In this document: in pieces, positions 37,668 to 48,536 of the stretch
Layout of the letters: the number at the start of each line of letters is the position of its first letter
Position numbering within the stretch: the stretch's first letter is position 1
NCBI GenBank assembly: GCA_037179385.1
Contig: CM074193.1
Coordinates: 36,420,846 to 36,484,845 of the forward strand
Reading direction: 5' to 3'
DNA: 64,000 nt
Source: Holothuria scabra
Lineage: Eukaryota > Echinodermata > Holothuroidea > Aspidochirotida > Holothuriidae
Notes under the pieces: generated by a model
The model's database searches: none
What the model was told of the DNA's origin: nothing
Seen by the model: the letters and a program-made list of their open reading frames with translations, nothing else
Program-made: the position numbers and the translations under genes

Positions 37668-38270
37668 CGTAGGAAGGGAGAGACTGGGGCAACAGCCCCC
37701 AGTGAAAAATGAGGAGGAAGGAAGCATGCTTTCTAAAGAGCAAAATTTCCTGCGCACTTCGCGTGTCGCAAAATGCGTTATATAAGATGCATTAGCGCTC
37801 GCTCACAAATCAGTTTGGTAAACTTTTCTGAGCTCTGAAAATGACAAAGTCGGTTATTTACCAAATGTATGTGACACCACATCATCGAGAGACACTGGCA
37901 GCTATATTGCTATTATTGTTATTAGCTATATTGCAAATATTGGAATATTTTGTCTGAAAAGGACAACAAAGTTTAGGAAACTTTTGAAATGTCATCGGAG
38001 AGTGTCAGTTCGTAGGCCTAAGATAACATTATCTAGCAACAACGACAGTCGTCGTGCAATATTTTCAGATTTTCCACCAATATATGAAGGATGTGCATAT
38101 TCTTCAGTAATCCCCCAACTCTTTAAATTCCTTACAGAAAATCCAGAATCCAAAGCTTTCGGCAATACAAGCCATATCTACATACATTTGTATACAAAGG
38201 GCAGGAATTTCGGCGCGCTTCGCGCTTGTCTAAATGTTACTTATTCATAAGAGTACTAGTCGGGTAGTCA
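36300..38270. repeat. Degenerate repeat units ending in a CGCGC box
   Basis: At least three related units (ending near 36495, 37405 and 38230) share the order: CAGATTCTTCAGTAATCCCCC, TTACAGGAAAA.CC, CTTTCGGCAATACAAGCTCC, AAAGGGCAGAAATTTC, then GGCGCGCTTCGCGC. Related units recur at about 44.5-45.3 kb, and isolated GAAGCGYGCGAAAATT boxes occur between 33.99 and 45.53 kb. They are not obviously coding. Confidence 0.6.
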
Positions 38271-41200
38271 GACTGCCCCTCTGATTTTGGGAAGGGTTTG
38301 GAGAATAGGGTAGTTTCTTGAGTAAATCAGGCATGATTTCAAACATGGGTGGCGATCAGAGGGATGGGGGAAAATATTTTGAAGTGGACATCATATCAAA
38401 TACCCCTTAATAATTGAAACATTAAGAAAAAATATGTGCAACCGAATCACTCTTTTGTTATAATTGAAGCATGCTAGTTAATGTATTTTGTGATTGATGG
38501 GACATGCAGTGTTTTAATTTCTGGAGCATTTTGTTATTAAATTACAAAAAAAGCTACGCGCGCTTTTCTCCATTGAATTTGATATCAACTGTTTCACTCG
38601 AGTTTCAGATATATTGATTGAATAAAAAGTATTGTTTTCAGACTTATAGACTAGAAGGCTATGCGGACGTGTTACGATTCATGTTGTGACAACTGATCAA
38701 ATTTAAATGCAATAACTTGATGCAAAAGGAAACAACTTTTTCTCCAAAATGCAACTGAATGCAAAGTCTCCTACGAAGAGCAAACGTTCACTAACGTAGG
38801 CTGATTTAGTGTCCCAGTGTCAACCTTGATAATTATAACTATTAATGCTCTAGCTATACGGCAATTCACTGACGTTAATTTTGATAAAAATCCTGTCCTG
38901 ACCCCCATTTGACTAGGTGTTTTTAGAGTGCCGATCTGTTTCAAATATGAGGGGGAGGGGGGGGTTGGGCATTTTTAACGAACGAAAGGCGGATAACCAG
39001 AAGCTCTGTGGGAGAGTCACCGGCCAAGAGGTATGTTTATATTTAGTAGTGAGACCATGTGATAACCACTGTTTTCATGAGTCGCGTGATATCGCAAGCC
39101 TGCCATAAATAGCCTGTACCATGATGCGCGTGAAGCGCGAGAATTTTTTTCTCTCCTTGTGATAATTTCATCTCCTTTTGCAATACAGCATGAAGATAAG
39201 TTGGGCTGAACATTGAATGGCAGAGTCAGTCATCAATGCATATGGTTATAATAGTGCTTTACTTTGAATGGATTTTTATCATGATAAAGGAAAGATTTTG
39301 GTACGAGTTCAAAATCTTGTATATCTCAGTCATCACGTTAGCCTCACTTTAGTCTAGTCAAGGAGGCTTCTACATGAATTTCCAGGTGATGATGCACGGG
39401 AACTAATGAGCATTTTCCTAGCTTTGACTGGAAAAAGTTTACCGTCAAAAGGAAATACTAATCATGTAGCTGGTTCAACTTCAAATGTGAGTCTTACATG
39501 CCAAAAATGCAGACAAAAGTTTTGAAAGAAATTTATCTTGGGCCTACAGTAAAATCCAGCTGACAGACTCACCAGCGTGTCATTAAAGGACACACGATGG
39601 TGGAGGCAGCGATCAGGTATAACCTGAAGTCGCTTCAGAAGTTCCGAAACAATGTCCTGAACGAAACAGTTTGTACAAGAAAAGCGCGTCGAAAAATTAT
39701 GGGTTTAGCTCAAGAAACAGGCCTACTGAAAAATAGCTTAATTAAAGAAAACGGGAGAACGTTCCCAGTTCTCATACCAGACATTTCCATTTTACCACCT
39801 AACTTATTCCTGGCCCATCTTAAAACTGTGTTGAGCTCTGCGTACCCTGTGCAGATGTCACGGGTATCACACTGTTCACAAAAGTGGCCATAATGTTGTC
39901 AGTGAACTTGCTGCGCATATTAAATATTGTCAGGTACCCGCACCTTTTGGCTTTGATGATAATCACAGATCATTCAGCAGATAAATAGTTTGTTTTCTCC
40001 TTAAAGTATTCTTCTTGGGTTCGGGAGATACCCTGGACCAGGGAGTCGAAACTCCAAAGAGCTTCCAGCTTTTAGTCCCCAGATTTATCATTGAAACACT
40101 TTATATTTTCCTCACAATACGATGTTGTGTCTCTGAATAAAGAACCTTTGAAACAATAGCAAATAAAGAACTTTTATGCAATTAATATCGTGTTTCAGTA
40201 GAATAACGTCTGCATGGGACTACTTATAAGAATGTATGGAAAAACTATGGACTATACTTATACTTAATTACCATATCTGGATCTCGCCTTAAACAGTTTA
40301 AACCAAATGTAACTATAGAGAACTTAGCGGGCGTAGCGAGCGAAAATATTTGTTATTTAAAAATTACAATTAAAGTGCTCTAGAAATTAAAAGACTAAAT
40401 GTAACGTCATTTGCAAAATATATTGACTAGCCTACTAATTATAATAAAAAATGAATCGGCTACAAATATCTAAAACGAAAATGAGAACATTTTAAACTGT
40501 TTAAAATGGTCAGAAAATTAACACATAAAATTTACCAGGAAAATTAGCTTTTACGCGAGGACGTCGCATAAATTTACATTAAACTGTTGAAATATGTAAA
40601 TTGCGTTTCACAGTTCGCTGCTGTAATTGTTTGTTGTCGTCCGAGATTAAAGGCATACATGGAAAAGTTTTTGCTAAACTGCCCATCAGATTGCAGGAAA
40701 TGACACTTTTCACTTTCTGTTTATACTAAAAATCCCTATTTTCAAGGCTTGATTTTAAAGGTTTTGTCTAAAACATACTTTTTTCAATACATTTTAACCT
40801 TGGAATTTCTTGGGGCGTTTTACTGGGCTCCTGCCAAAGATATTACAAGCATAGATACCAAACTTAAAACGGCTCGGTGACTCCTCATGGAGGCCGAAAC
40901 GCGATGTTTCAAAATCTTCTCTGGTAGCACTCCGCTTAGACAGTCTTTGGGGGGAGAACCTGACAAGGGTGTCGATCCTGGGGGCAATGGAACACTCGTC
41001 CAACCAAAGAAAAGAGGGATGGAAACATGTCGTTTTCCCCAATAATTTTAGGCAGATTAAAAAAAAAGATAAAAACAACAACAGACGAAAGAAACAAAAA
41101 TATAACATTGTGGTGTACAGATGGCATGTGGCGGACATGATCTGAGGTTCCGGCTGTTGGAAAATTTTGTCCCCCCCCCCCAAAAAAAAAAAAAAAAAAA

Positions 41201-42463
41201 AAAATCCACGAACCAGATCGTAGCCTCTGATACCTGATGTAACATTTCCGGGCTTTCCAGCAAAAACTTGAACCCGCATCTTTTGAAACTGTTTATTGGG
41301 AAAATCTATCTACACGCATGTTGCTCATTGGGCTCCGCCACCCCGAAATCTTAGACTCTAAGCTTTGGTTTGTCGCAAAAACTGGTACTAAATACAAAAT
41401 CTTTATTTTTTATTTGTTTAATCATAAAATCAATCAGGTTAATGACAATGGCAGCAACAATTTACAACTTGGCGGTCTGACTTGAACGCGCCCCAACTAT
41501 CAACAGCTAGAGTTTACCTTGCGGTGGGAGGTCGGCACAGGCCACTTCCCTGAAATGAAAACTATAGCGCGACATGGGGTTAAATACCGACCACTAGGCA
41601 CTACATAAATGTTGGTATAGTCCTCATATTTAATTGGGACTGGGGCGACTTACTATTAGTTGTATGGAATGGTTCAATGGAAATGTTTGAAACAACTAGA
41701 ACTCTGCCATACACATGGCCGTACGGGACCGTTTCTCTCAGGGAGGGCGGTGATTTTTTGCCCGTCTCCAGAGAAGGGGTTGCAGCAAAATTTTCCTGAC
41801 GGCCGGGCGCGGCGGAACGGAAAAAATATCGGGGGGGGGGGGGCTGAGTGCCAAGAGGACTATCTAAGCGGAGCGTCACCATCAGTTGGCGCAGAGCGTG
41901 CAAGAAAAATTTTCGCTTTACAAACCCTCCAGATGGCCGGAAACGGCACTTCCCGAGTGTTCTAAGCTGCATGTACCCAGCCTTGAAATATGGATCTAGT
42001 GTTTGCATTTGGCAAATATTGGGGGGGGGGGGGGGCTAAACATACCTTTAGCCCCTCACTTTTTTCATTGGGGATGCCCCAAGCCCCCAGTTCCGCCGCC
42101 ACTGCCGACGGGGCAGCCTCGACAGCCCCAGTGCTGTCAGGAAACTGGTGAGGGGGATTAGAAGAAAACCTGTGTGCTACACTATTCCATTGCGAGGCAT
42201 ATATTGCATAAACTTTGCATATATACAAGAGGAAAGTAATTCCACCCTGATTCATTGTTTTTCCAGAAAATCCAACTGTGAAAAATCTCGCGAAGCGTGC
42301 GAAAATTAAAACGGTAGGGGTTGTAGACCGTATCGGAGATAACATACATTGTGTAGACAACACCTGAACTTCTTGATGAAATAGCAAAACTTTCCTCCGT
42401 CAGTCGTTAACCAACTGACCCTGTCGTGTGGCACAAACTAGAGAACAGCAACTCTGGCTTTGC
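38271..42463. other. Repeat-derived sequence without a recognised gene
   Basis: G and C homopolymer runs (41829-41843, 42020-42036), an A tract near 41182-41203 and CGCGAAGCG-type boxes mark old transposon remnants. Open frames at 39597-39893 (+) and 40794-41279 (-) carry no domain I recognise. Confidence 0.45.
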
Positions 42464-42946
42464 GATATGGGCAGGGGTGGCGCCAGCGGGGGGGGCATGC
42501 CCCCCCCCCCGTCGGGAAGGTCGGCGATTTCGTCGGGGAGGCCTAAAAATAAAAAAAATTAATTAATTAATTAATCAATTAATTACTTAATTGATTAATT
42601 AATTTAAAGTAATTTTGATTAATCAATTAATTAATTAGAAAACTAAAAGGACTGAAGTTACCAGATGGGTGATCTTGAACACATTTTTTTTTGTTTTGCA
42701 GTGCTATTTTAAAGCATATTGGGAATCGAATTTCGATCACTTACTCTTAGCTCTGTTATACCTCATTCCATATGTACCTCAATTGTCATATCTCATCCCC
42801 CGTCGGGGAAGGGCGGCCTTTTTTTGCGGAAGGCCTAATGAAGAACGTAAAGGACTGAAGTTACTGGATGGATGATTGTGAACTTTTTTTTCTTTATGAT
42901 TTTTTGTTTTTCGTTTGTAACCCTATTTTTGATGCATTGATTTTAA

Positions 42947-43343
42947 GCCCAGTACACACTACAGCGATATCGGATCGGATTACTATCCGATTTCTGTCAG
43001 TTTTAGTTAAAATCTCCTCCATCCATTTTCGGAAAGAACCAAAAATTTGCCATCCTGTGTAAATATACGATCGGTATGAGCGGAATACGGAAGTCAAATA
43101 TATACTACTTATTTCGTGACGTCACATTGTCAAATAGCTTTTATCGAACTACGCGTACCCGATAAAAGTTGTCTGTGGATGTGGCGTCACGGAATAATTG
43201 GTATAAGTTACTTGGAATTTCGTAGTCTACACTGGTTGGCAAATTTTTGTTTCTTTCCGACCAAAGATGAAGGAGATATTAATTAACCCTTACAAAAATC
43301 GGAGCGAAATCCGACCCGATATCGTTGTAGTGTGACCTGGCCT
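42947..43343. mobile_element. TTAA-flanked foldback MITE, almost fully palindromic
   Basis: Left end GCCCAGTACACACTACAGCG; right end, inverted, AGGCCAGGTCACACTACAAC. TTAA flanks both sides (42943-42946, 43344-43347). Complementarity continues inward through ATATCGG.TCGG, TTTCGGAAAGAA, AAATTTGCCA, GTGACGTCAC and GCTTTTATCG, so nearly all 397 bp fold into one hairpin. It sits wholly inside the hAT-like element 42472-45390 and is younger than it. Confidence 0.88.
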
Positions 43344-44399
43344 TTAATCGGTTTTAATCACTTCTTACTAGTTCTGCTATCCCTCCTCCCATCTTCAGTA
43401 CGTGCGCGCAAGGTCATGCCCCCTTTGGGGAAGACTTCCCTCCCCCCGTTGTTGAGAAAAAATCCAATTTCATCGGGGATCTTTCATACACAGGCTCACG
43501 ATAAAAAATGTGGGCCTGATAACTTCAGTCACCCCCGACGATCTTCTTGATTATACTTATACTACAAGACCATATTCTTCAAGGAAACTGACAATTCCAA
43601 ATTTTCCTTACAAAAACGGACAAGTGGTTTTTCATGCGCAGGCATTACCCAATGGTCTTTTTCTAAAGTCCTCCCGACCCTCTGGTAAAGGTCCGTTCGA
43701 CATGCATTGCCCAATGGTCTGCTATCTGGCCTGTCCCGACAACCGAATTCTAGAAACGGTAACGAAAATCGGCCAGGCCATTTTGGGCTACACATAATGA
43801 TAAACAGTGGCTTGAATATGTCTCCCCTTAAGTCTGACTGAAAATTCATTTCAAGCCACCTTGTAACGTGACATTTTTCAAATACGTTGGAAGTAAGATC
43901 ATTTTGTCTCTAGTTCGGGCAGTCACGAAGAAAATTTCATCCTTTTAGTGGATATTGCAATTGAATATAACAAAGAATTCTGGTAGAGTAAAAAAAACAG
44001 TATGTTTTTGCATAGGTTCCCCCCGAAAAGAGACAAGTCCATTACATCTAATTGTAGCAGTACTGTACCTTTTATCTGGTATTTTTCTGATCACTTACCA
44101 AGTTGTTTTTTTTTTTCTGTTAAAGCGAAATTTCTATTTCAAAGGAAATCTCAAAATAAAGACTGCTCAAGTCTGGGAAATGCCATTTCCTGGTGTCTGC
44201 GGTGTTAGTTTTTTAAACAATTTTCTTTACGTTCCGCACCAACTAATGGGTGGCGCTCCGCTTAGTGTCTTGGTCGAAAAAATTACTTAACAGAACAATG
44301 CATGATTGCATATTATTCTTCGTTTTGGGGCAAAATTATAAAGTGTAAATTTTATTGCGAAAGAAAGCTCAAAATAATGACTGTATCGGTACTTTGTTT

Positions 44400-45290
44400 C
44401 TAGTTACCAGCCCGGTCGCGGCAATGCCTTTTCCTGCTTTCTGGAGGTTCTTCATTTTTCAAAAATATCTGTGCGCGCCACTTGTAGTTTTTCGGGCAAT
44501 ATTATATTTTTCGGACAAAAGAAAAACAAAACAATTCTGTCCCCTCCTAAACTGAAACACTCCCGTCAGAACTCCAAATATATGGGAAGCCAAACATTTT
44601 CCACGGAACATTTACCAATATGGTCCGAGGGCATTAATCTACCTGATGATATTCAGTAACCCCAACAAAGCTGTGCAAAACTAAAGGTTACTCCCTACTT
44701 GATTTTTCTTAGAAGAAGGTCACATTTTTCCATAAAAACACCAAAATCTGTCATAATATAAGCTTCAGATTGTTAAAAGTGGCAAAATTTTCCAATTTTG
44801 ATGTATACTCAGTACAACAAATAACCAGATAATTTTGTTAATCACCCCGACATTCTACCTAATTTTGCTCTTGAAGGGCATATCAATTAATAAGGAACCC
44901 AAATTTTTTTATTTTAACTTTACCAAAAACCAAATTTTCTTATATTAAATTCCAAAATTTCTGCAATAAAATAAGGTCTTAATTTTCAAATCTTGGTTCA
45001 AAAAAGGATAAAAACTTTTCGGGCAAACTTTAAGTCTCGTCTTGAGATAGTACGTAGGACAGGAACGATTAAATGCATAACCCCCACAGAATTTCAGCTG
45101 TCGCGTGTAAAACGTTTTTGAATTTGTTCATATCAAGGATAGATTCTTCAATAAATACCCCAAATTTTTAATTGTTATTACAAAAGCCAAATTTCTTTCA
45201 AAAAATAAACTTCAGATTTTAAGTGTTTGTTTAAAAAAGGCCAAAAATTTCGGCGCGCTGCGCGCGTCTCAAATTCTGTCAAGTTACGTC
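44400..45290. repeat. Degenerate CGCGC-box repeat units
   Basis: Several AT-rich units with TTCTTCA.TAA..CCCCAAA, CCAAATTT and AAAAAAGGCCAAAAATTTCGG end in GCGCGCTGCGCGC (near 45252-45266). They resemble the units at 36.3-38.3 kb and lie inside 42472-45390. Confidence 0.5.
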
Positions 45291-45398
45291 CCACCGGGAC
45301 TAACCCGTCGCCTTTCTCGGGGCCTTGAACTGCTGCCCCCCTGTCGGGGAGCTTGGCCCCCCTGTCGGGCAAATCCTGGCGCCACCCCTGGATATGGG

Positions 45399-46525
45399 AT
45401 GAAATTTACGACGTCTACATAACCTGTGTACTCTGTTTACAGTTACTTGGTAAGGTTGACAGGACTTATACTACCATGCGGAATGGAACTATTGAAGAAA
45501 TTGGAGTGACTCTAAAGCTCACGAAGCGCGCCGAAAATTTGGGCTTCTGATTAGAGGGAAATTGTCCTCTTGAGAGCCACCCTGGAGCGCCACCTCTGCT
45601 CTAGAGTCTGGAGTATAGAATTTAACTGTCCGATTTTTAGCCCGACTAATACAAAATATCTGCCCGATTTAGTCAGGTTTCTGACATTTGGGGACGGTCG
45701 CCCCCCCCCCCGCCCCCTGCGGCCATAAATGTTAGAAACACGCCGTACAGGACGCGGTTATATCATCTTGGTGGGCCCGAAAAATTTACGCCATCGAAAA
45801 GAACTGGGGAAGTGTAAGTTTCTTGATTTATTCGCTGATTGTGAGTGGGCTAATTAATAACTGGCATCAACACGCAAAAACTTGAGGGAGGACTATTTTA
45901 TGTTGTTATTATTTATTAATGAGATCCTCTCATATCCCCAAAAATATTTTGGAAACGAGTGTATTTGGGTCCCTCAGTTCCAGCCAACTTGCATCTCAAC
46001 TTTGCTACTCATCTTAGCTAGGCCTCCCGGGTTGGGGCGCTCTACAGAAACACCTTTACACCTTATCAAAGGTTGCGCAACCTTTGTACATGTGTACTGT
46101 CTTGAAAGCATGGTACATCATGCTAATTGCATCAAATACGTGTGTTGAGCGAAAGATACGTACCCACGTATCCTAGGCCTCATGCATGCATATGCGCGCG
46201 TGCATGCTGTACATATGCAACGAAGGCTACACGCGGAGTGGATGAATCCGGACTAAAGAATGGTTAGTACTTCAAGCTTGTAGACGAGAAATGTTTACCA
46301 AATATCGATGGTAGTGAAATGAGTAGAGGCTTTGGCTCATTCGAACAAATGATGCAGATGGTCTAAGGTGGACCGTCCTCAAGGAAGAATAGGCGCACTC
46401 GGTAAGTGTGACCGACAAGTCTTTCTCCGCCTAATGTTACGATGCTTGCATAGGCCTAGGTAACGCGTTAGGCTAGGCATAGCCTAGCCTAGGTACAGCT
46501 CTTCAACAGTGCTGGGCATGCCATC
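45399..46525. other. Gene-free stretch
   Basis: No supported exon. A C run lies near 45701-45710 and a CCTAGG/GCCTAG-rich patch at 46445-46495. Confidence 0.4.
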
Positions 46526-46534
46526 GTCTAGCAG

Positions 46535-47361
46535 GGTTACCGGTCGTTTCGCCCCCTTGCCAGTTCGCCCCGGTCGTTTCGCCCCCTTGCCAGTTCGCCA
46601 CGTAGTGGAAGTCGTTTCGCCCCCAATGAGGAGGTCGTTTCGCCCCCAAATACTTATGAGTATGACATCGAATAAACTTACCTTTAAATGCAGTTTTTTG
46701 TAGTTGTCATAACAGAAATGTTAAAAACGTTACAACAGTTGGCAAGAATGTGACAAAAACCAAGTCAAGTAAGGGTAGGCGGTGCGTTATCTGACGCACC
46801 AACCAGTCATATGTTAAGTTGACCTGGTATTCTCTTACACGTCCAGAATTAAGTTTCACAAGCAAGTTTAGCATTTTTTAAAACTATTTTCGATTTTTGC
46901 GCCATTTATTAGAAATTATAAATAGAACCAAACAAAACAAACACAAAATATGATGTGCGACTGTTTACACAAAGAAGCACACCAACGATGTAGCAACGAT
47001 AACGCAGATAGAAAGCGTACATCAGTGCTATCGATCATAATCAACACAATTAACACTCAACAATTGCGCACGAGCGTACGGTAATGTTATGAGTTAGTAC
47101 AAATGAACAACTTGTTTCACCTTTAAAAATGAACTCAATCTCATCCTGAAAGGGAATTAAATAAGAAACTTCACTTCGTGGACATCGTTTGTTCTAAAAA
47201 TTTCACTTATTGTAAAGGGACCTGCTTCAGAAAGATTAGGGGGCGAACCGGTTGGTCTTTGGGGGCGAACTGACAGGTCTTAGGGGGCGAAGTGGTTTAT
47301 GCTTGGGAGCGAACTGGTATTTAGGGGGCGAACTGGCAAGGGGGCGAAACGACCGGCTACC
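46535..47361. mobile_element. DNA transposon with 9-bp duplication and iterated GTTTCGCCCC motifs
   Basis: Terminal inverted repeats of about 35 bp begin GGTTACCGGTCG (left) and, inverted from the right, GGTAGCCGGTCG. The next 20-plus bases are identical. An exact 9-bp duplication GTCTAGCAG flanks it (46526-46534, 47362-47370). The motif GTCGTTTCGCCCCC / CAGTTCGCC is iterated about five to six times inside each end, in opposite orientation at the two ends. The 827-bp element has no coding capacity. GG..CC ends with 8-10-bp duplications fit Merlin or Mutator-like activity; the superfamily is undecided. Confidence 0.9.
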
Positions 47362-48051
47362 GTCTAGCAGTGTAGCACATTTAAAGTTCGGTCTAGAAAC
47401 AGGAAGGTACATCGGTTTACATTTCCCTCTTACTCACTGTAACAGTGGCCGCATTATTTCGTCACAATCCATTTTGGATGGAGTGCTTGGGAGACTTGAA
47501 ATCTATTATTATATGCAGGCTTGTTTTGGGGGGAAGTATTTGAAAATAAAAATTAAGCATTTCAAGAAGATTGTTTCTTGACCTCCAGGAGGCAGCATGA
47601 GCTAAAGAGAGCCCCCATAACATAATTAGCCTAACTTTAGGTCAGGTAATGTTATTAATGACTTGTAAACCAATGAAACTACAGAGACAATAAACTACTA
47701 GCCTACAAATGAGACTTCAGAGATAATAAAGAACATACAGAAAACAAGAAAATGCCTATTGATTTGTCCGTTACTTATGGAATTTCAGTTACTTTTAATC
47801 CGAGGTTTCACTGAACGACCGACGTCTTGAATCTGCATGGGAATTGCAATTCTTCATCAATGAGAACATACCTTCTTTCATTACACTGTCGTCTTCAAAC
47901 ACATAGTTTCAAGTTTGAAGAGGCAAGATGACAGTTCTTTGGTAGAAGTTTTCCCCTTTGGAATACTGTCCCCCAACAAATATTAATTACCTGTGGACCT
48001 GTGAAGGTGGATTGTTTTGCCCAGTTAGGTTGAATTGAACTTTGAGCTTAA

Positions 48052-48338
48052 AGGGTCACACCCTCTCACCCTAAGCTACAGGGTACCAAAATTCTCAATT
48101 GGCTCAGCTCTTTGATTGACAGCTAATTCAAGCAATGCAGAGTACCAAAATTTATGTTACGCAGCATGAACGGTACAGAGAGTGTTTGGAGTTACATAAA
48201 TTGAGTTTTTCTGTACTCACCATGAAGCAATAAAATGAGATTGTATCTGGATGATGATGAATTTGAAACAATTGTGGGAGGGGCTTAAGTAAGAAGGGTA
48301 GGAGAATTGGTACTGTTTGGGGTGAGAGAACTGGGACT
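48052..48338. mobile_element. TTAA-flanked MITE, copy 2 (pair with 1967-2252)
   Basis: Flanked by TTAA on both sides (48048-48051, 48339-48342), with inverted ends AGGGTCACACCCTCTCACCC and, inverted from the right, AGTCCCAGTTCTCTCACCCC. Homologous to 1967-2252 throughout. A SINE tail (about 48345-48420) directly follows. Confidence 0.85.
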
Positions 48339-48476
48339 TTAACCTGGAAAAAAAAGACTGGCTGGTTCAATTTAAACCAGTCGGTTAGGAATGGAGCTGT
48401 AAAACCTCATCTTACCAACTGAACCAATATTATAAATGCAAAGTATTTACTTTTTATTTTCACATTGTTTTTTCAG

Positions 48477-48536
48477 AACTTAAAAGAGTTAAATAGAAAA
48501 TGAAGAAAAGAAAGTCAGAAAATTCAACTACTTCAG
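48477..48536 (+). CDS. DDX18: DDX18 exon with start codon
   Basis: The acceptor ttttttcag ends at 48476 and the donor GTGAGT starts at 48537. It encodes a short lysine-rich start ([12 protein letters not shown]) and leaves one base (G), which joins TT of the next exon to give Val. The in-frame TAG at 48494-48496 blocks extension upstream. Confidence 0.8.

Larger units (their letters stand above)
42472..45390. mobile_element. hAT-like element with CAGGGGTGGCGCCAG ends
   Basis: Perfect 15-bp inverted ends bound 2,919 bp, with an exact 8-bp duplication GATATGGG (42464-42471, 45391-45398). C-rich GTCGGGGAGG-type repeats lie at both termini. The interior holds a TTAA-flanked foldback MITE (42947-43343), AATTAATT runs (42550-42640) and degenerate CGCGC-box units. 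No transposase was seen. Confidence 0.92.

Noticed and set aside
39597..39893. 98-codon plus-strand open frame followed by AATAAA near 40135
   Set aside because: Composition is plausible for coding, but no family is recognisable and the region is full of repeat debris, so it is not called as a gene.
40794..41279. 161-codon minus-strand open frame
   Set aside because: Interrupted by a Phe run from an A tract and by hydrophobic low-complexity sequence; no homology recognised.
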